A stretch of DNA of 64,000 nt from Scylla paramamosain (GCF_035594125.1 NC_087158.1:2172001-2236000), one strand, 5' to 3'. Counted from the stretch's first letter, positions 12,146 through 53,239 are shown. Numbers and translations: made by a program. The notes: generated by a model not told the origin, from the letters alone.

Positions 12146-12151
12146 TTTATT
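12146..12151 (-). terminator. Possible VPS35L polyadenylation signal
   Basis: TTTATT on the plus strand (AATAAA on the gene strand), about 205 bp past the VPS35L stop codon. No closer canonical signal was noticed. Confidence 0.35.
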
Positions 12152-12355
12152 TAAAGATTGGCACTTAAGAATAGTTAATATATAATGAGATGGGAATGAA
12201 GATACTAACAAGATTGAATAATTTCTCTACACACAAAAATCATACAAAATTAACAACAATTATCACAGCATTTCCCTATGAATGAAGAATATACAATGAT
12301 GAAATCAACATAATCTCCTGAGATGTGGAGTGGATGCAGAGAGTAATAATACACG

Positions 12356-32033
<19,678 letters not shown>

Positions 32034-33404
32034 CACCGCCTGCAGAATGTCAACAAACACGCCCACCAATCACTGCCATGCCTCGTCCCGCCTCAGCCAA
32101 TCACAGGCCGAGGAGATCTCTAGCTGGCTCTCATTGACAGCTGTTATTATTAATTGTTAGGGTTGTTATGAGTTTTTTTTTTTTTATCACTATTATTATA
32201 AGAAAGGTACAGTGTAAATGCTGTGTTGGAAGTTCAAATATATATGTTCGTGAATATTACAAAGAATATCTAACCAGTTTTTTCTTTTAAGTAATAATAA
32301 TAACAAAAATTAAGGGAAAGTATGTAACTATCTTATTAGTGCTTACGTTATACTACAAATAATCAACTAACAATGGCTATTCATTCTTCAACACTTGTCA
32401 GACTTTCGCTTGTTCTCTGATTTTACTTCACCTATTTATATAATTATTTATATATATTCTACTTTGAATTGTAGCCTAATCTATGTTTAACTACCGTATC
32501 TGGATATCTGATTTTATCCCTTTATAATAATCTACTATCACTTCCTAACTAGCTACTTATTAACTACCGCCTATCAACATCTCTTTACCGATTATTCAAC
32601 AGCGTATCGCCTATTATCATTAAACTATCACCTATTAACATCTCTCCATGCTCTCTAACCGTGGCATCACTGTCATTATTTAACTATCGCCTATCTACAC
32701 ATCTCTACATACTATTCAACTGTATATCATCTCTTATCATTTATCGTCTATTTACATCCATCAGCTGTGCACCACCTGTTACCAGCACCCTATGACCGTG
32801 ATACTGCGGCGCCTTTCCTTCTCTCCCTCCACTTTTTTTTTTTTTTCCTACTCAATCACCTATTCTTATTTATTCCCTATCTATCTATCTATATCCAGTA
32901 ACACAGCCTATCTAATTAATTCCATACTGTCTACCTGTATATCGTTTATTTCTATTTACTACATGCTGACTGTATACTATAAATTTAGTTATATTTCCTA
33001 TATTTATGTATGTGTAGCTTATATGTGTTTATCTGTTTATATGTATCAATTATGTGCAGTACCTACTTATATCCCCTATCTACCTAGCTAAACATTGTAT
33101 ATCTACACACCTATCCATTTTCACATATCACCTACTTATCCATATCTTCTTTACTACATTCCCTGTCCATCTGCTACAACTACCTGACACTATCTGAATA
33201 TTGTCTATTTATCTATACCACCTAATTATACTCATGGCAGAAAGGCAAGGCATTTCTCTAAGGCGTTACTAAGATACTATATGAAGGTTTGGGTCCATTT
33301 TCTTTGCTAGTTTAATGTACGAACTCAATACAAAAAATACAAACCCATCATCTTTAAAAGATAATAGAGTCTCATTATGTTGTCAGGCCCTGCTGTGGAA
33401 GTGT
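32034..33404. other. VPS35L upstream region
   Basis: The first 120 bp are GC- and CpG-rich and probably hold the VPS35L promoter and 5' UTR; no TATA box was recognised. Beyond that lies AT-rich DNA dominated by degenerate ACTATC/CTATCTA sequence, including a 60-bp minisatellite at 32561-32800. No gene seen. Confidence 0.5.
32561..32800. repeat. 60-bp-period degenerate minisatellite
   Basis: Units start at 32561, 32621, 32681 and, weakly, 32741. Each begins TAACTA(C/T)CGCCTAT or a close variant, followed by ACATCTCT, a CTA/TTCAAC block and TATC-rich sequence. An older unit may precede them. Confidence 0.65.
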
Positions 33405-33575
33405 TGCCAGCTGTGATATGCTAAAGCTCCAGGAGTGTAGGAAGGTGATCCACGAGACTGTGCCTTTCCACCAGGGGCTGACTGGGCTAGGAATGTGAAT
33501 GATGTGTGTATGAGTGTGAGGTGTTTTGTCTGGGTCACCCTGCGTGCGATTGCCGACCTGGTATATTGATAGATA
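33405..33575. mobile_element. SINE-like dispersed repeat, copy 2
   Basis: Longer copy of the repeat at 29340-29455. It includes TTTCCACCAGGGGCTGACTG, GTGAATGATGTGTGTATGAG, TGTTTTGTCTGGGTCACC and GCGATTGCCGACCTGGTATA. No tail or target duplication was resolved. Confidence 0.5.
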
Positions 33576-33987
33576 TTGATCGAATAAAGCAGGGGTGTAT
33601 AAAAGCAGGGGTGTGGTGTGTGTAGTTGAAGTACAGGAAGGTCCCGATGATACGACCAGTTAGGTTCCAGTTAAATTGTTCGTATAGTGAAGTCTCATAT
33701 AGAGAAACACATAATAAATTGTAAGAAAATGAGTTAGGTTCAGTGACCCTTGTCAAAGGTAAGTTTTCAAGCTAAAACGTATGATAACAAAGCCAAAATT
33801 TACTATACCAAAACGCAACAAACGTGTCTATATTACAGAGTTGTCGGTAAAAACAACCTGAAAGAGAAAACGGCATGCATTAATTAAACACTCACCAATG
33901 TTTAGTTTATGTGTCGGGGTGGGAAGCAAACGAGTCACCGCTGAGCAGTCCCGTTCTTCTCTCTACGAGGCATAAGAGAAAATTCAG

Positions 33988-35868
33988 TTAGAATACTCCC
34001 GCTTCCTTTTGATCACTCGAGGAAGAAGGAAGTTCCATGATGGTAGGAGATACTGGGACAGGATCATACACATCCTCCTCGATGGTCTTGAAGTAGGATA
34101 GCAAGCCACTGGTGGAGGAAGATGTTGATGGCAAAAGTGAGGATAAAGGCTTGAAGAAGTCACTGATCTTTTGAGCAGCACTAGCTTTCTTTTGCTGGTA
34201 AAGTTTTTCATATCTACTCAGCCCATCCATAATGATTGTCTTGAAGTCCAGAGCCCTGTCAAACTGAGGGTCAAACTCAATGACCTTTTCTGCAAGTCGT
34301 CTGCCATCATCAGTTAGTTCACTCAGTTCTTTGGTGGTGAACTCCTTGGCAATTGGGGCACCTTCACTGTCAGAGCTTGTCTCTCTTTCACGGTGCTTTT
34401 CCAGGTGAAAGAGGTCCTCATCAGTCAGCTCTTGAGTGTGGGAGGTGAGAAGGTCTGCCACATCATCGTCGTCAACCTCCTCGAAGCCAGCATCTTTTGC
34501 AAGGGATGCAGTCTGTGCACAGCCGGCAGATCTTCCTTTGTAAATCCCTTGGAGCTATGTACACATGCAGGCCACAGATTTTTCCTCACTCCGTTCATAT
34601 TAGAGGGTGTTATTTCATCCCATGAGAATCTGATTATTTCAAGAGTATGTTTGATGTTAAAATTCTTCCAAAATTCCTTCACCGTCATTTTGTCATCTTC
34701 TGTTGCCGTCACAAGCTGCCTCATACACCGTCGGGTGTAGCATGCCTTGGTAGTGGCTATTACACCCTGATCCATAGGTTGTAGGATAGCAGAGGTATTT
34801 GGAGGGAGGAAAACAACCTTGACATTAGAGCATGAGTCTTCCAGTGTTTTCGGATGACCTGGAGCACTGTCGAGGACCAACAGATACTTGTTGTCAAGGT
34901 TGTTTGCCTTTGTGTACCTCTCTACGAAAGGCGAAACGTAATCTACGGTGTGGTCTTGAAACAAATGTTGCGTCACCCATACTTTAGGATTGGAGCGCCA
35001 AACAACAGGTAACTTTTGTTTAACGCAGCCCTTCAGCGCGCGTAAATTCTCAGAGTGGTAAACAAGCAAGGGTTTCACTTTAAGATCTCCCTCCGCATTG
35101 CCTCCGAGGAGTGTCAGGTGGTCCTTGTTTGCTTTGTATCCTCTTGCTACGTTCTCCTCCCTCGCGATGCAAGTTCGGGATGGCATTTTCTTCCAGAAAA
35201 GAACAGTTTCGTCAAGGTTAAAACCTTGCTTGGGAGAGTAGCCTCCCTCCTCAATAATCCTGGCTACTATCTCCTATGGATATCGCTTGGCAGCGTCTGT
35301 GTCAGCACTTGCAGCTTCACCTTGAATGCTAATATCCATGAGGTTAGCACGCTTCCTGAAGCGTGCTAACCAGCCATCACTGGCAGCAAAAGTATCACTC
35401 ACTGGTGTACCCGGAGTAGCTGCAGGTGCGCTAGGCTCAGGCCCGTCCCTCTCCCCTGCCGTTGTCCTAACACTCGCATCATGCTCCTTCTTGCACTTTT
35501 TCCGGAATGCAAGTGTCTTCTCCTTGACTAAAGCCTTGGAGATTGGTGCACGAGCTTCATTCTGGTCTTCTACCACATTCGTAGCAGTCGCTCCATGTTC
35601 TCAATGACGGAGTCAAGAGAACGAGTAACTTGCACACTAGTATTTAAAGCTGTAGAACCCGCCATCTCCAGCACTTTATGACTGGACTTAATGATGGTGT
35701 ACACAGTAGACGAAGACAGGCCATAAGTACGACACAGGTCTGAAACTCGTTCACCACTCTTGTGCTTCTTAACAATTTCTATCTTCTTTGCGAGTGTTAT
35801 TAGCACTCTAACTCGCTTAGCCTTACTGCTAAACTCACATCGGAACTCGTTGGCCGCTTAGGAGGCAT
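33988..35868 (-). pseudogene. Broken Tigger (pogo-type) DDE transposase
   Basis: Translated pieces match a Tigger transposase in order. There is an MPPKRP start at 35868. A helix-turn-helix part follows (KIEIVKKHKSGERVSDLCRT ... SSSTVYTII), then a CENP-B-type DNA-binding part (GWLARFRKR). The DDE core contains NLDETVLFWKK, LLVLDSAPGHP and PNTSAILQPMDQGVI, so all three catalytic acidic positions can be seen. A C-terminal tail ends at 33988. The reading frame is broken by frameshifts near 35805, 35575 and 34520, and by an in-frame TAG at 35274-35276, so it cannot give a full product. The element's left end is probably CAGGAAGGTCCCGATGATAC after TA at 33632-33633. The right end was not resolved. 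It has no relation to the flanking host genes. Confidence 0.88.
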
Positions 35869-36326
35869 AGTTAGCACTAAGCAAAATACGGCACATCTAT
35901 AGATTTGTGGTGTGTCACACACACACACACACACTGTACCAAAGACAGGGTAATGAAACACGCCAGCAGTGACACTGACACATCCAAGCACCAATCACAC
36001 AAAGCACTGTACACTGTACTTGTATTACACTGTAAATATGCTGGCAAGCAAAACGTTGATAGCGTGAAGTACTAGCAGGATACGAGCAGAGGGAGACAAT
36101 GAGAATGAATAGTTGATAGGGGCAGGGGAGGGGTGCGTGGTTCTCTCTCTGTGCTCATGAACTCGTCTCTGCGCATCTGAATCATCGTGCATCACCATGC
36201 AGCCCAGCAGGTGTTAGCAGAAGGGTGTAGTAAGGCGAGCACTTTAAACTTTGTAATTTTACTCGTCTCAGACTAAAGTTCATGTCATCGGATTTTTTGC
36301 GCTCGTATAAAGAAAATAGTCCCTAA

Positions 36327-36843
36327 AGGCGCGGTCACACGAGACAGTTTCTCGAATTTTTTTTTGCCGAGATTCAAAATTGACATTTCACTGGAAACTT
36401 GGAATATTCCGCCAACTCTCAACCACCATGTCGGCTGTCTTCTCTAAAGTCAGCAAAGTGTGGTCACAAGAAGAGGAAGAAGAAAGTCAGCTCATCGTTC
36501 CAGTAGATCGCTACCTGTGTGTTCCTCTGTTGAGTCTGCCATAGTAATTCAATGAAGCTTGCTTATCATTTCGTGATTTGAGGTTGATATTAGGTTTACT
36601 AAACGCGTGGATACTGTGGATGGCTTGCCAGCACAAATTAAGGTGTTCTATATTTTCCCCATTTTTTTTTCAATAAATATCAGATTAGTTAATTCACTCA
36701 GCTTTAAAACTCTGCTTATTTTTAGCCAATATTTCCCAGAATGCAACAGTCGACCAAATTCGGTGAAAAGTTGCCGGCAGAAAATTGCCGGGAATAAATA
36801 TAGGCGAAAAATTCTCGAGAAACCGTCTCGTGTGACCGCGCCT
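36327..36843. mobile_element. MITE with TAA target duplication (Harbinger-like)
   Basis: 517 bp with long terminal inverted repeats. The left end is AGGCGCGGTCACACGAGACA and the right end, reverse-complemented, is AGGCGCGGTCACACGAGACG. Similarity continues through GTTTCTCGA for at least 29 bp. TAA flanks both sides (36324-36326 and 36844-36846). A three-base TWA duplication is the PIF/Harbinger signature, so that superfamily is the best guess. No transposase is encoded. It sits just upstream of the Tigger remnant and may have inserted into it. Confidence 0.75.
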
Positions 36844-37059
36844 TAATTTACTCATCTCGTATATCAGATGCTCTCTGTATATGAGCAGAAACGATTGGAG
36901 ATTTTTGTCATAGTCACCCTAATACACAAGACTGAGAGGACATGTAGCACAATGGAGATATTTAATAAAGGACTTTGATGTGAGAAGAGCGGATGGCTAA
37001 AAAGCAATTATATTCTCTGTCAACTGGAATAATAAATCAACATAATTCTATGAATCATA

Positions 37060-37065
37060 TTTATT
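37060..37065 (-). terminator. Possible SUGT1 polyadenylation signal
   Basis: TTTATT on the plus strand (AATAAA on the gene strand), about 220 bp past the SUGT1 stop codon. Confidence 0.35.
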
Positions 37066-37283
37066 ATCTTGTGGATGTAGCAAATGAGGATATTCTAGGC
37101 ATGTCATGAGCTTGAGTGTACACTTAGGTATGGCGCTGGCATGAAATGTGTTAGAAAATGTACTTCACCATTAAGTATTTATGAATAAAAAAAGAGCCTT
37201 TGATGTCCTAAATCTAATCATGAGACAGTTGTATGTGCATTTATCACTGGGAGAAGCAACAAAACAGTTCAGCGGGGGTGTCC

Positions 37284-46148
<8,865 letters not shown>

Positions 46149-46547
46149 CTTGTAGGGACGGTTGAATATTCGCAGCTCACTCCTACCCTTATGCTTGCCA
46201 AGAACCTTCTGGATACCATCTGCTGGAGAGGAGAGGCGCCCTGTTTACTACTGCTATTTGTGTAATTTTCTCTATTTACGTAGTTCAGGAGGGTGGAAAT
46301 GTTATTAAAAATAGGATTAATGAATTTGGTAGTAACAGGTTAAGTTTTGTTGGTTTAAATAAGGGAGTTTGGTAAAGACTTGTCATATTTTTGAAATGCG
46401 AAATAAATGTTAATTGCAGCTTATGTAGGTAAATAAATGAAAATTATGTCAGCGCATTCTTTTTATTTAATCTTACAGTATTGTTTTGGGCTTTCAGTTT
46501 GATGAATTAATTGACTCTCTCTTTATTTATTTTTTTTTTTTTATCAG
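46149..46547. promoter_or_regulatory. Shared head-to-head promoter interval of SUGT1 (-) and NTMT1 (+)
   Basis: About 0.4 kb separates the SUGT1 start codon from the first plausible plus-strand exon. SUGT1 5' UTR probably occupies about 46149-46260. No TATA box or other core element was recognised. Bidirectional use is inferred from gene orientation. Confidence 0.45.
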
Positions 46548-46718
46548 ATGCGGCTGATATGTTGCCATCAGCTGTGTTTGTTTATATTGGCAGCTGAGAG
46601 GAATCGAGGAGCACGTGGTGTGGCCTGCATTGCTTGTACTATATCAGGCATTGCTATATCAGGACCAATACTTCAGTCAGCCGGGCGAGGGGACATCACA
46701 CCATCCAGCTACCACGAG
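46548..46718 (+). other. Possible 5' exon of NTMT1 (UTR or alternative N-terminus)
   Basis: A pyrimidine run and TTATCAG precede 46548, and CACGAG with donor gtgagcc ends it at 46718. It is open for 57 codons from an ATG at its first base and ends in phase 0. It would therefore join in frame to the NTMT1 exon at 47766, adding 64 residues before the canonical start. The translated start is Cys-rich and hydrophobic, unlike known NTMT1 enzymes. I favour a 5' UTR exon; transcript data would decide. Confidence 0.35.
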
Positions 46719-47765
46719 GTGAGCCGGTAGGTGTAGGAATTAATAAAAAAGAACAAGAAAAATGACAGGAAAAGCTTCGGGAATTAAGAATCGTGTATTT
46801 TGTAGGTATAATTTAATTATGATACGTGTAATATTTATTTATTTATCGTGTGGTAGATATTGAAGGGAGGTAGTAGAAGTGGATGAATAGGTGAATGTTC
46901 TCTCTCCTGTTACTCTATGTCAAATCGATGTTATTTTAAATCGCTGTTATTTTCGTGTGTACCAATTGTCAGTTCTTGTTTTTGTTTTCTTTCTTTCATC
47001 ATCTCTCCATCCTTCTCTAGTTCCTGTTTTCCTTCCTCCTTCATCTCTCTGTTCTTTTCCTTTCACCATAAATCAGTGTCATCATAAATCACTATTCAGC
47101 AAGATTTTGTTTTCTTTCCTCCTCCATCTTTCCATCATTCTCTATTGTTTTTCTTCCTCCATCTCCATCCTTCTCTTCCGCCATTTTGTTACCGTACTTT
47201 CCATGCCTACCCATCATCACTATTACTTTTTGTTTCCCTTTAAAGCCTTACCTAGTTGACTTGCCTCTAAGGCCTTCAATGACCACCCAGCCTGCTGCCT
47301 CTCCACACTGCTGACAGCTTGGTGCGTCCCTAGTATGGAGGAGTCCAGGCTAAACACCTGTCAAAGAGTCCTGTCATGTGTATTCAATTTTCCAGGTTTT
47401 TATAATTGCTTTGGTGAGTCACATCCTTCAGATACTTAATGCATGTGTTTTTATTGTGTGCTCTTTGTCATTCCCAGTATTTTGATAGTTGCAGGGGATT
47501 GGCAGGCTTAGAGATGAAGGCTTAGGGTTGCAAAGTCTTCCCGTTCATTTTAAAATTCCTATTAATGTTTGGCTGTTGGATTGTTGACTAGTAGGTGTGG
47601 TTGGGTAGCATTGTGGTATTAGTGCAGTGATGTGTTATGGGGTTCAGGGGAGGTGCCATGAATTGTGCCTTATTGTTGTAAATTAGTATTTTGGAATTAT
47701 TTTGTTGAAGAATATTTGTTTAAGGTGTAGTTCATCTTCATATTAATGTTCAATTGTATTGCCAG
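46719..47765. other. NTMT1 upstream intron
   Basis: 1 kb with pyrimidine-rich degenerate sequence (about 46970-47190) and no gene seen. It ends in the acceptor TTGTATTGCCAG at 47765. Confidence 0.5.
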
Positions 47766-47786
47766 AGGAACCAGCACACCACAAAT

Positions 47787-48569
47787 ATGAGTACAGAGGA
47801 CCCTGCCTGTGCTGCTGCCGACCTAGAGACAGACACTGCGGACGACAACTCAGAAGAGGAGGAGGAGGAGGAGGAGGAGGAGGAAGAGTATGCAAAGAAA
47901 GTGAAGTCAGTCCAAGAGAATCCAGCTTTCTACACTGATGCCGCAGCATACTGGAATAACGTGCCTGCCACGGTAAATGGCATGCTAGGAGGCTTTGCCC
48001 ACATCAATGCTCCTGACATCTGTGGCTCAGAAACTTTCCTCCAGAGCATCTTTAAAATGAAAAACGCTCCAGGCCATGGCCGTGCAGTGGACTGTGGTGC
48101 AGGCATTGGCAGGATAACCAAGCACCTGCTGCAGAAACACTTTGGCAAAGTTGACCTGGTTGAACTGTGTCAGAGTTTTTTGGACAGAGCTAAAGAATCA
48201 TTGAAAAATTCCCATAAGGTTGGTGAGTATATGTGCCAAGGCCTGCAGCACTTTGCCCCAGACCCCAGCACGTACGATGTTGTGTGGAGTCAGTGGGTGC
48301 TGGGGCACCTGACAGATGAAGACCTTGAAAATTACTTCCGAAGGATGGCACGAGGACTCAAGCCTAATGGTGTCATTGTTGTGAAGGAGAATGTCACGTC
48401 CTCAGGCATCGTAGAACTGGATGAACAAGACTCGTCTGTCACCAGACCCGAGAGTCTGCTCTTGGAGATAATAGATAAGGCAGAACTAAGGGTCATTAAG
48501 AATACAAAACAAAACAATCTTCCAAAAGGCCTTTATGAAGTGAAGATGTTGTGTTTGAGGCCAAAATAA
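47787..48569 (+). CDS. NTMT1: NTMT1, protein N-terminal (Xaa-Pro-Lys) alpha-N-methyltransferase
   Basis: A single coding exon of 260 codons for a SAM-dependent methyltransferase. The family methylates the free alpha-amino group of proteins such as RCC1 and some ribosomal and chromatin proteins after removal of the initiator Met. Conserved blocks include AYWNNVPATVNGMLGG (about 54-69) and the SAM motif VDCGAGIGRITK (101-112). QWVLGHLTDEDL (169-180) carries the family histidine. NGVIVVKENV (194-203) and LDEQDSSVTR (211-220) follow. The fold is complete. The protein is longer than the human enzyme (223 aa) because of an N-terminal tail with a run of 12 glutamates (about 23-34) encoded by GAG/GAA repeats. 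The acceptor at 47765 places ATG 47787 first in the exon. The upstream part of the exon is open, so a longer isoform is possible. AATAAA overlaps the stop codon (48565-48570). Confidence 0.95.
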   Translation: MSTEDPACAAADLETDTADDNSEEEEEEEEEEEEYAKKVKSVQENPAFYTDAAAYWNNVPATVNGMLGGFAHINAPDICGSETFLQSIFKMKNAPGHGRAVDCGAGIGRITKHLLQKHFGKVDLVELCQSFLDRAKESLKNSHKVGEYMCQGLQHFAPDPSTYDVVWSQWVLGHLTDEDLENYFRRMARGLKPNGVIVVKENVTSSGIVELDEQDSSVTRPESLLLEIIDKAELRVIKNTKQNNLPKGLYEVKMLCLRPK

Positions 48570-51284
48570 AATGGAGATTTTGTACTGGTGATTGGGAAAG
48601 AAGGGGAGGCAGTATTGTGTATCTGAACTGAAAATTGCTCAAGAAAAATCCAAATATGAACTGATTTAAAAATTAAAATCCTTTTCTCAGATATTAACCA
48701 GTTAAACTTCTGTAAGTACTTACAAAGTATTAGTACCTAGTAATCATTATGCCAGAATATGCACATCAATAGGATGTGTATTCACTGTTTGTTATGGGGT
48801 TTTTATCCTAAGGGCCATCACTATTTTTAGTACCTGCTCAGTGTGTTTCTTGATTGTGTATTATGTACGGTAGTTATCCAACTTTTTAAATGATAGTGTT
48901 ACTCATTACATGATGTCGGTTATATTGAATTATCTGTGATCTTCTGTAGGAATAATGCTGTACTCTACATTCAATGTCAGGACACTCAGGGCTGACCAAA
49001 ATTCATTCATGCCTTGGAGTCACTCCTGGCCCGGCTGGTGATGTGTGTGAAGAACTTCACACTGCTGTGATGGTCGTGATGGGTGTGGTCCCAGGCAAGG
49101 CTGCCCTTGTGGTAGATTTATCATGCCTGCAGATCACTTTCCTAATGTTTCCATCATGTTTCCAGGCTGGGCATTACACAATCACACATACTTTCTTACA
49201 TGCATACATACACGCACTTGTAGTGTTAATTTACTTAAGGATTTTTATCACTAAGTTTTCTAGATTAATTCAGTGAGATGGTTTCACACAGAGTAAAAGT
49301 AACACTGTGTATGAGATACACTCTTGGGTCACTCCTCAGTGTGAGGCACATCCATCACATGTACGTAGTACTGTACAAAATAGATGACCTTTATTTTTCT
49401 AGGGATAGAAAACTTTTGATACCTTGACACATTATGGAAGTATTAGCAGGGCATCATGTATGGTGGTGTGGGGAGCAGTTCTGTCTCCCTCCCATGCCAG
49501 GCCTCCTGAGGGGGGGGGACGTTCTTGTTGCCCACACAACCTTTGTAATGAACCTGTACTACAGTCAGGATGAACATGCAAGAACAGGATTCTTTGATTT
49601 GCTGATATTCAATATCTTTGTTATATGTGTAGATGATTCTTTAGATTCTCCTTCTTGAGATTTAGAAGGAAGCAGTATTTAAATCATGAAATTGTGCCCA
49701 CAGTAAAAGAAATTAAGAAAAAAAAAAAAAAAAAAAAAAAAAACTTTGTACTACTGGTAATTGTGTAGCAGTAAAATTCTTGAAATAAGGTTTTTATCAC
49801 GTGCATCAAAAGATCAGATTGAGAAACTATTGTAAACTGTATTTTGAAGAGTCTCTTGCCATATTAGATCAAATCCAAACCTGTATTTTTTCCTGTTTTC
49901 CTGATTTGATAGACCATATTTACTCACCCTTGTATAACTTAAATATGATGTATGAAAAAAATTAGACTTCTATATGTAGTTGAGATAATAGACAAACATA
50001 TCTTTGCGATATGAAACATGTATACATGAATGTCTCTACCAGGTAGTAGTGAAGACAAGGCATCCGTGTCAGGTGTCTGGGGAGAGCAATACCTTCCCTT
50101 CCCCTCTGTGCCTTGTCTGGTGATGGGAACAGGCACACAGAGAAGGGATCCCCTAATCCCCCCACTGGATTCCTTTGTGATGCTGGTAATGCCTCACAGT
50201 CTGGTGCAGTGTGTGAGTGTTGGCGGTACTGGTGCTGCATCATGCTTTGTGATGCAAGACACACCAGTTCCTGAAGACATCTTGAGTTTGAACAGACATA
50301 ATGCTTCTTGTGTCCTTTCTGTGTCCAGTTCTATAGTTTTCTTACTATTCCTTAACACACTAAGAATAAGTTATTCTTTACTCATTTTTCTCTACAATAT
50401 CCTTTCTTTTCGGTTTGTATCATACAATCCCAGCAAGTAAATTGTCTTTCTAAAGCAATGCAAAATGTACTAGTGTAGAATCCCATTTAAATAAGCCATA
50501 AGCATCTTGTCTCAGTCAACACTGCCACCTGTACAATGAAATGACGGCTGAGGTGCACACACTGCACACCTGACCTCTGGCAGGCAGACACATCACCCAT
50601 TTGGGATTGCTGGAATTCATAAGTTCTACATTTTTTGTGATGCAGAAAAAAAACCTTGGTGGAGGCATCACACCTGTAATGCCACATTAAGGGGCATCTT
50701 AACAAACTTTAGGCAATAAATCACTGAGGCACGTGAGCCGCACCCCAGAGTGCCTCAGTGACGACTCCCATCAAGTATCTACTCTCTATATTTTATAGGA
50801 AAAGAAATTTTCTAAGACTTTTGTGTGTGTGATTATTATCACATAAAACAAGGACTTTCACAAATGTTGTGGAAATATACAGCAATTAAGTATGTTGATG
50901 AAGAATACCTTATTTGTATACCATCATGAAGTTTCCATGCAAATAAATTTATGCAACACGGCAAATGCCCCTTCACACTAGAAAATTATAACCAAGGTGA
51001 CATTGTAATTGTGATGGATCAGTAACAATCGGCAGCCAAAGCAGTGCAACCGTGATTCTTAATAAAAATTTGTAAGATTTACATAAGATATTTTTGTTAA
51101 ATTATATACCACTTATTTATCTCATTACATTTTGATATGTTGCATACATTACTCGTGCTCTGAAAATGATTTTATGCATCATTACCTATTCAAGAACTAC
51201 AGGAAGATATAAGAACTCTGGAATTGAAAGAGATTATCCTGAAAATCTACTAACAGTGGTTCAGACTATTATAGGTAATCACTG

Positions 51285-51500
<216 letters not shown>

Positions 51501-51933
51501 TATATTTACAACCACTAATGTTTAAAAAATTGGGAGCCTTATACTAAAAACTCACATAGTAATTGGACAAATTTGCACAAGTATATAAAGGGTATGAAAA
51601 CTTTATATTTCTTACAAGAGGTGCGTGATAAATATGATACATTCCATCGTAAAGGATCTTCCACCATGAATGGTATAAAGCCTTTTGTGTGTAGCAAAGT
51701 GCATGATGAAGAGTTTTAGGGATGCACCAGACCTTAGCCTCAAACTGTCTGCCACTAAATGTCTGCAATACAAGTGACTAATTCGTTGCAAACTATATTA
51801 TGCATCACAAAGAAAAACTACTCTCATATTCACTGATGGAATATGATGTCCAAGTACGCTGACCACAACGTGAAGTGTAATATAAATGACTGTTCAGGTG
51901 TGACACGTGGTCCTATCCTGCTGTGGAGTGGGG

Positions 51934-52047
<114 letters not shown>

Positions 52048-53239
52048 CCACAGAACAAACAGGGCTTTTCAGAGTCCTTTGGTTTGTAGATTTTATGATA
52101 TTCTATGATTTTTCTTGCAGCCACTGCTTGTCAAATTGGAGCCTCAGTCAAGTCCCACCACAGGTCACACTCATGCTGGTGCTGGTGCATCCCTAAAGAA
52201 TGCCGACTGGTAACATTACACATTTCAAGTGATTTCTGTATCAATGAATTGTTTACATTAATTTGAGAAATGAAGCAGTCTAGGTATAGTTTCATACTTC
52301 TTGGGAAGTTCCTTTAGAAATATGAGAAAGGTACAGTATATTGAACTTCTAATTTTAAGACTAATATTAAAAGTGAAGTATAAATGACTGAACTAGATAC
52401 AATAGATTGGCTCACTTTACATATATGTACTACAAAGAATTCAAGCCATAATTTGAATTAATTTTGTAGTTTTTAAATTAATACTCCATGGCTGTGAAAA
52501 ATATTTAACATCTACAGCAGGAATGTATAAATGATCCTTTGATACCAATAGAATAATGTTCAGTGAACACAAAGAAAGAAACCATTTCTAGACAAGTCTG
52601 CAGGCTAGCCCAAAGGATTACACAGTGCCTTATCTATTTGCATAACTCGTCAAGTGATGGCTGACCAAATCTGACTACATCTACCAGAGTTGCATAGAAC
52701 ACAAAAGCACATCTTTGGTTTGGCCTGATAGAATTACTGTATTTCAAGTGTCATAATAATGTAGCATATTTCTGAAATTCTTACTTTTGTAGGGTGAGAC
52801 AAGTTGGTGATGCTAGTGCAATATTCAGTAAGCCAGGGCAGTCTATTGTCCGGGAGTGGCGGGCGACGCACGGGACGTGTGGTTCTGTGCTGCTGGATGT
52901 CCATACAATGTTGATCATGACAGTAGTAGTGGAAAAGCTCAGACATTTGCTCACTGCATGTCAAACACTATACAGTATTGACAAAGGTAAAGTGTGATTA
53001 TTATTCAATATCTATATTCATGTTGACTCACACAAGTTAATGATTATCTCAGACTATCTGGTTAGTGAAGTGAGTGAGTAGTGAGTGAAGTGTGCTGCAG
53101 GAAAGCACTTACTAATGCATGTACAGTAATGACTCATCTCTTTAGACTACAAACCTCCAATACTGAGTCCTGGAGTGCAGAGTTTGTCAATATACTTTAT
53201 GTACACTTTGTTATATGATTACAGAGGAAAACACTGTGC

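Noticed and set aside
48974..49276. 100-codon plus-strand frame downstream of NTMT1
   Set aside because: No similarity recognised. It probably lies in 3' flanking DNA.
50030..50440. 136-codon plus-strand frame
   Set aside because: It ends in a Leu/Phe-rich tail with no conserved motif. The minus strand has a comparable open segment with better splice sites, and neither is secure.
52127..52209. Plus-strand acceptor followed by a short frame ending in a stop (PLLVKLEPQSSPTTG...)
   Set aside because: It resembles a terminal exon, but no upstream partner exon or family was found.
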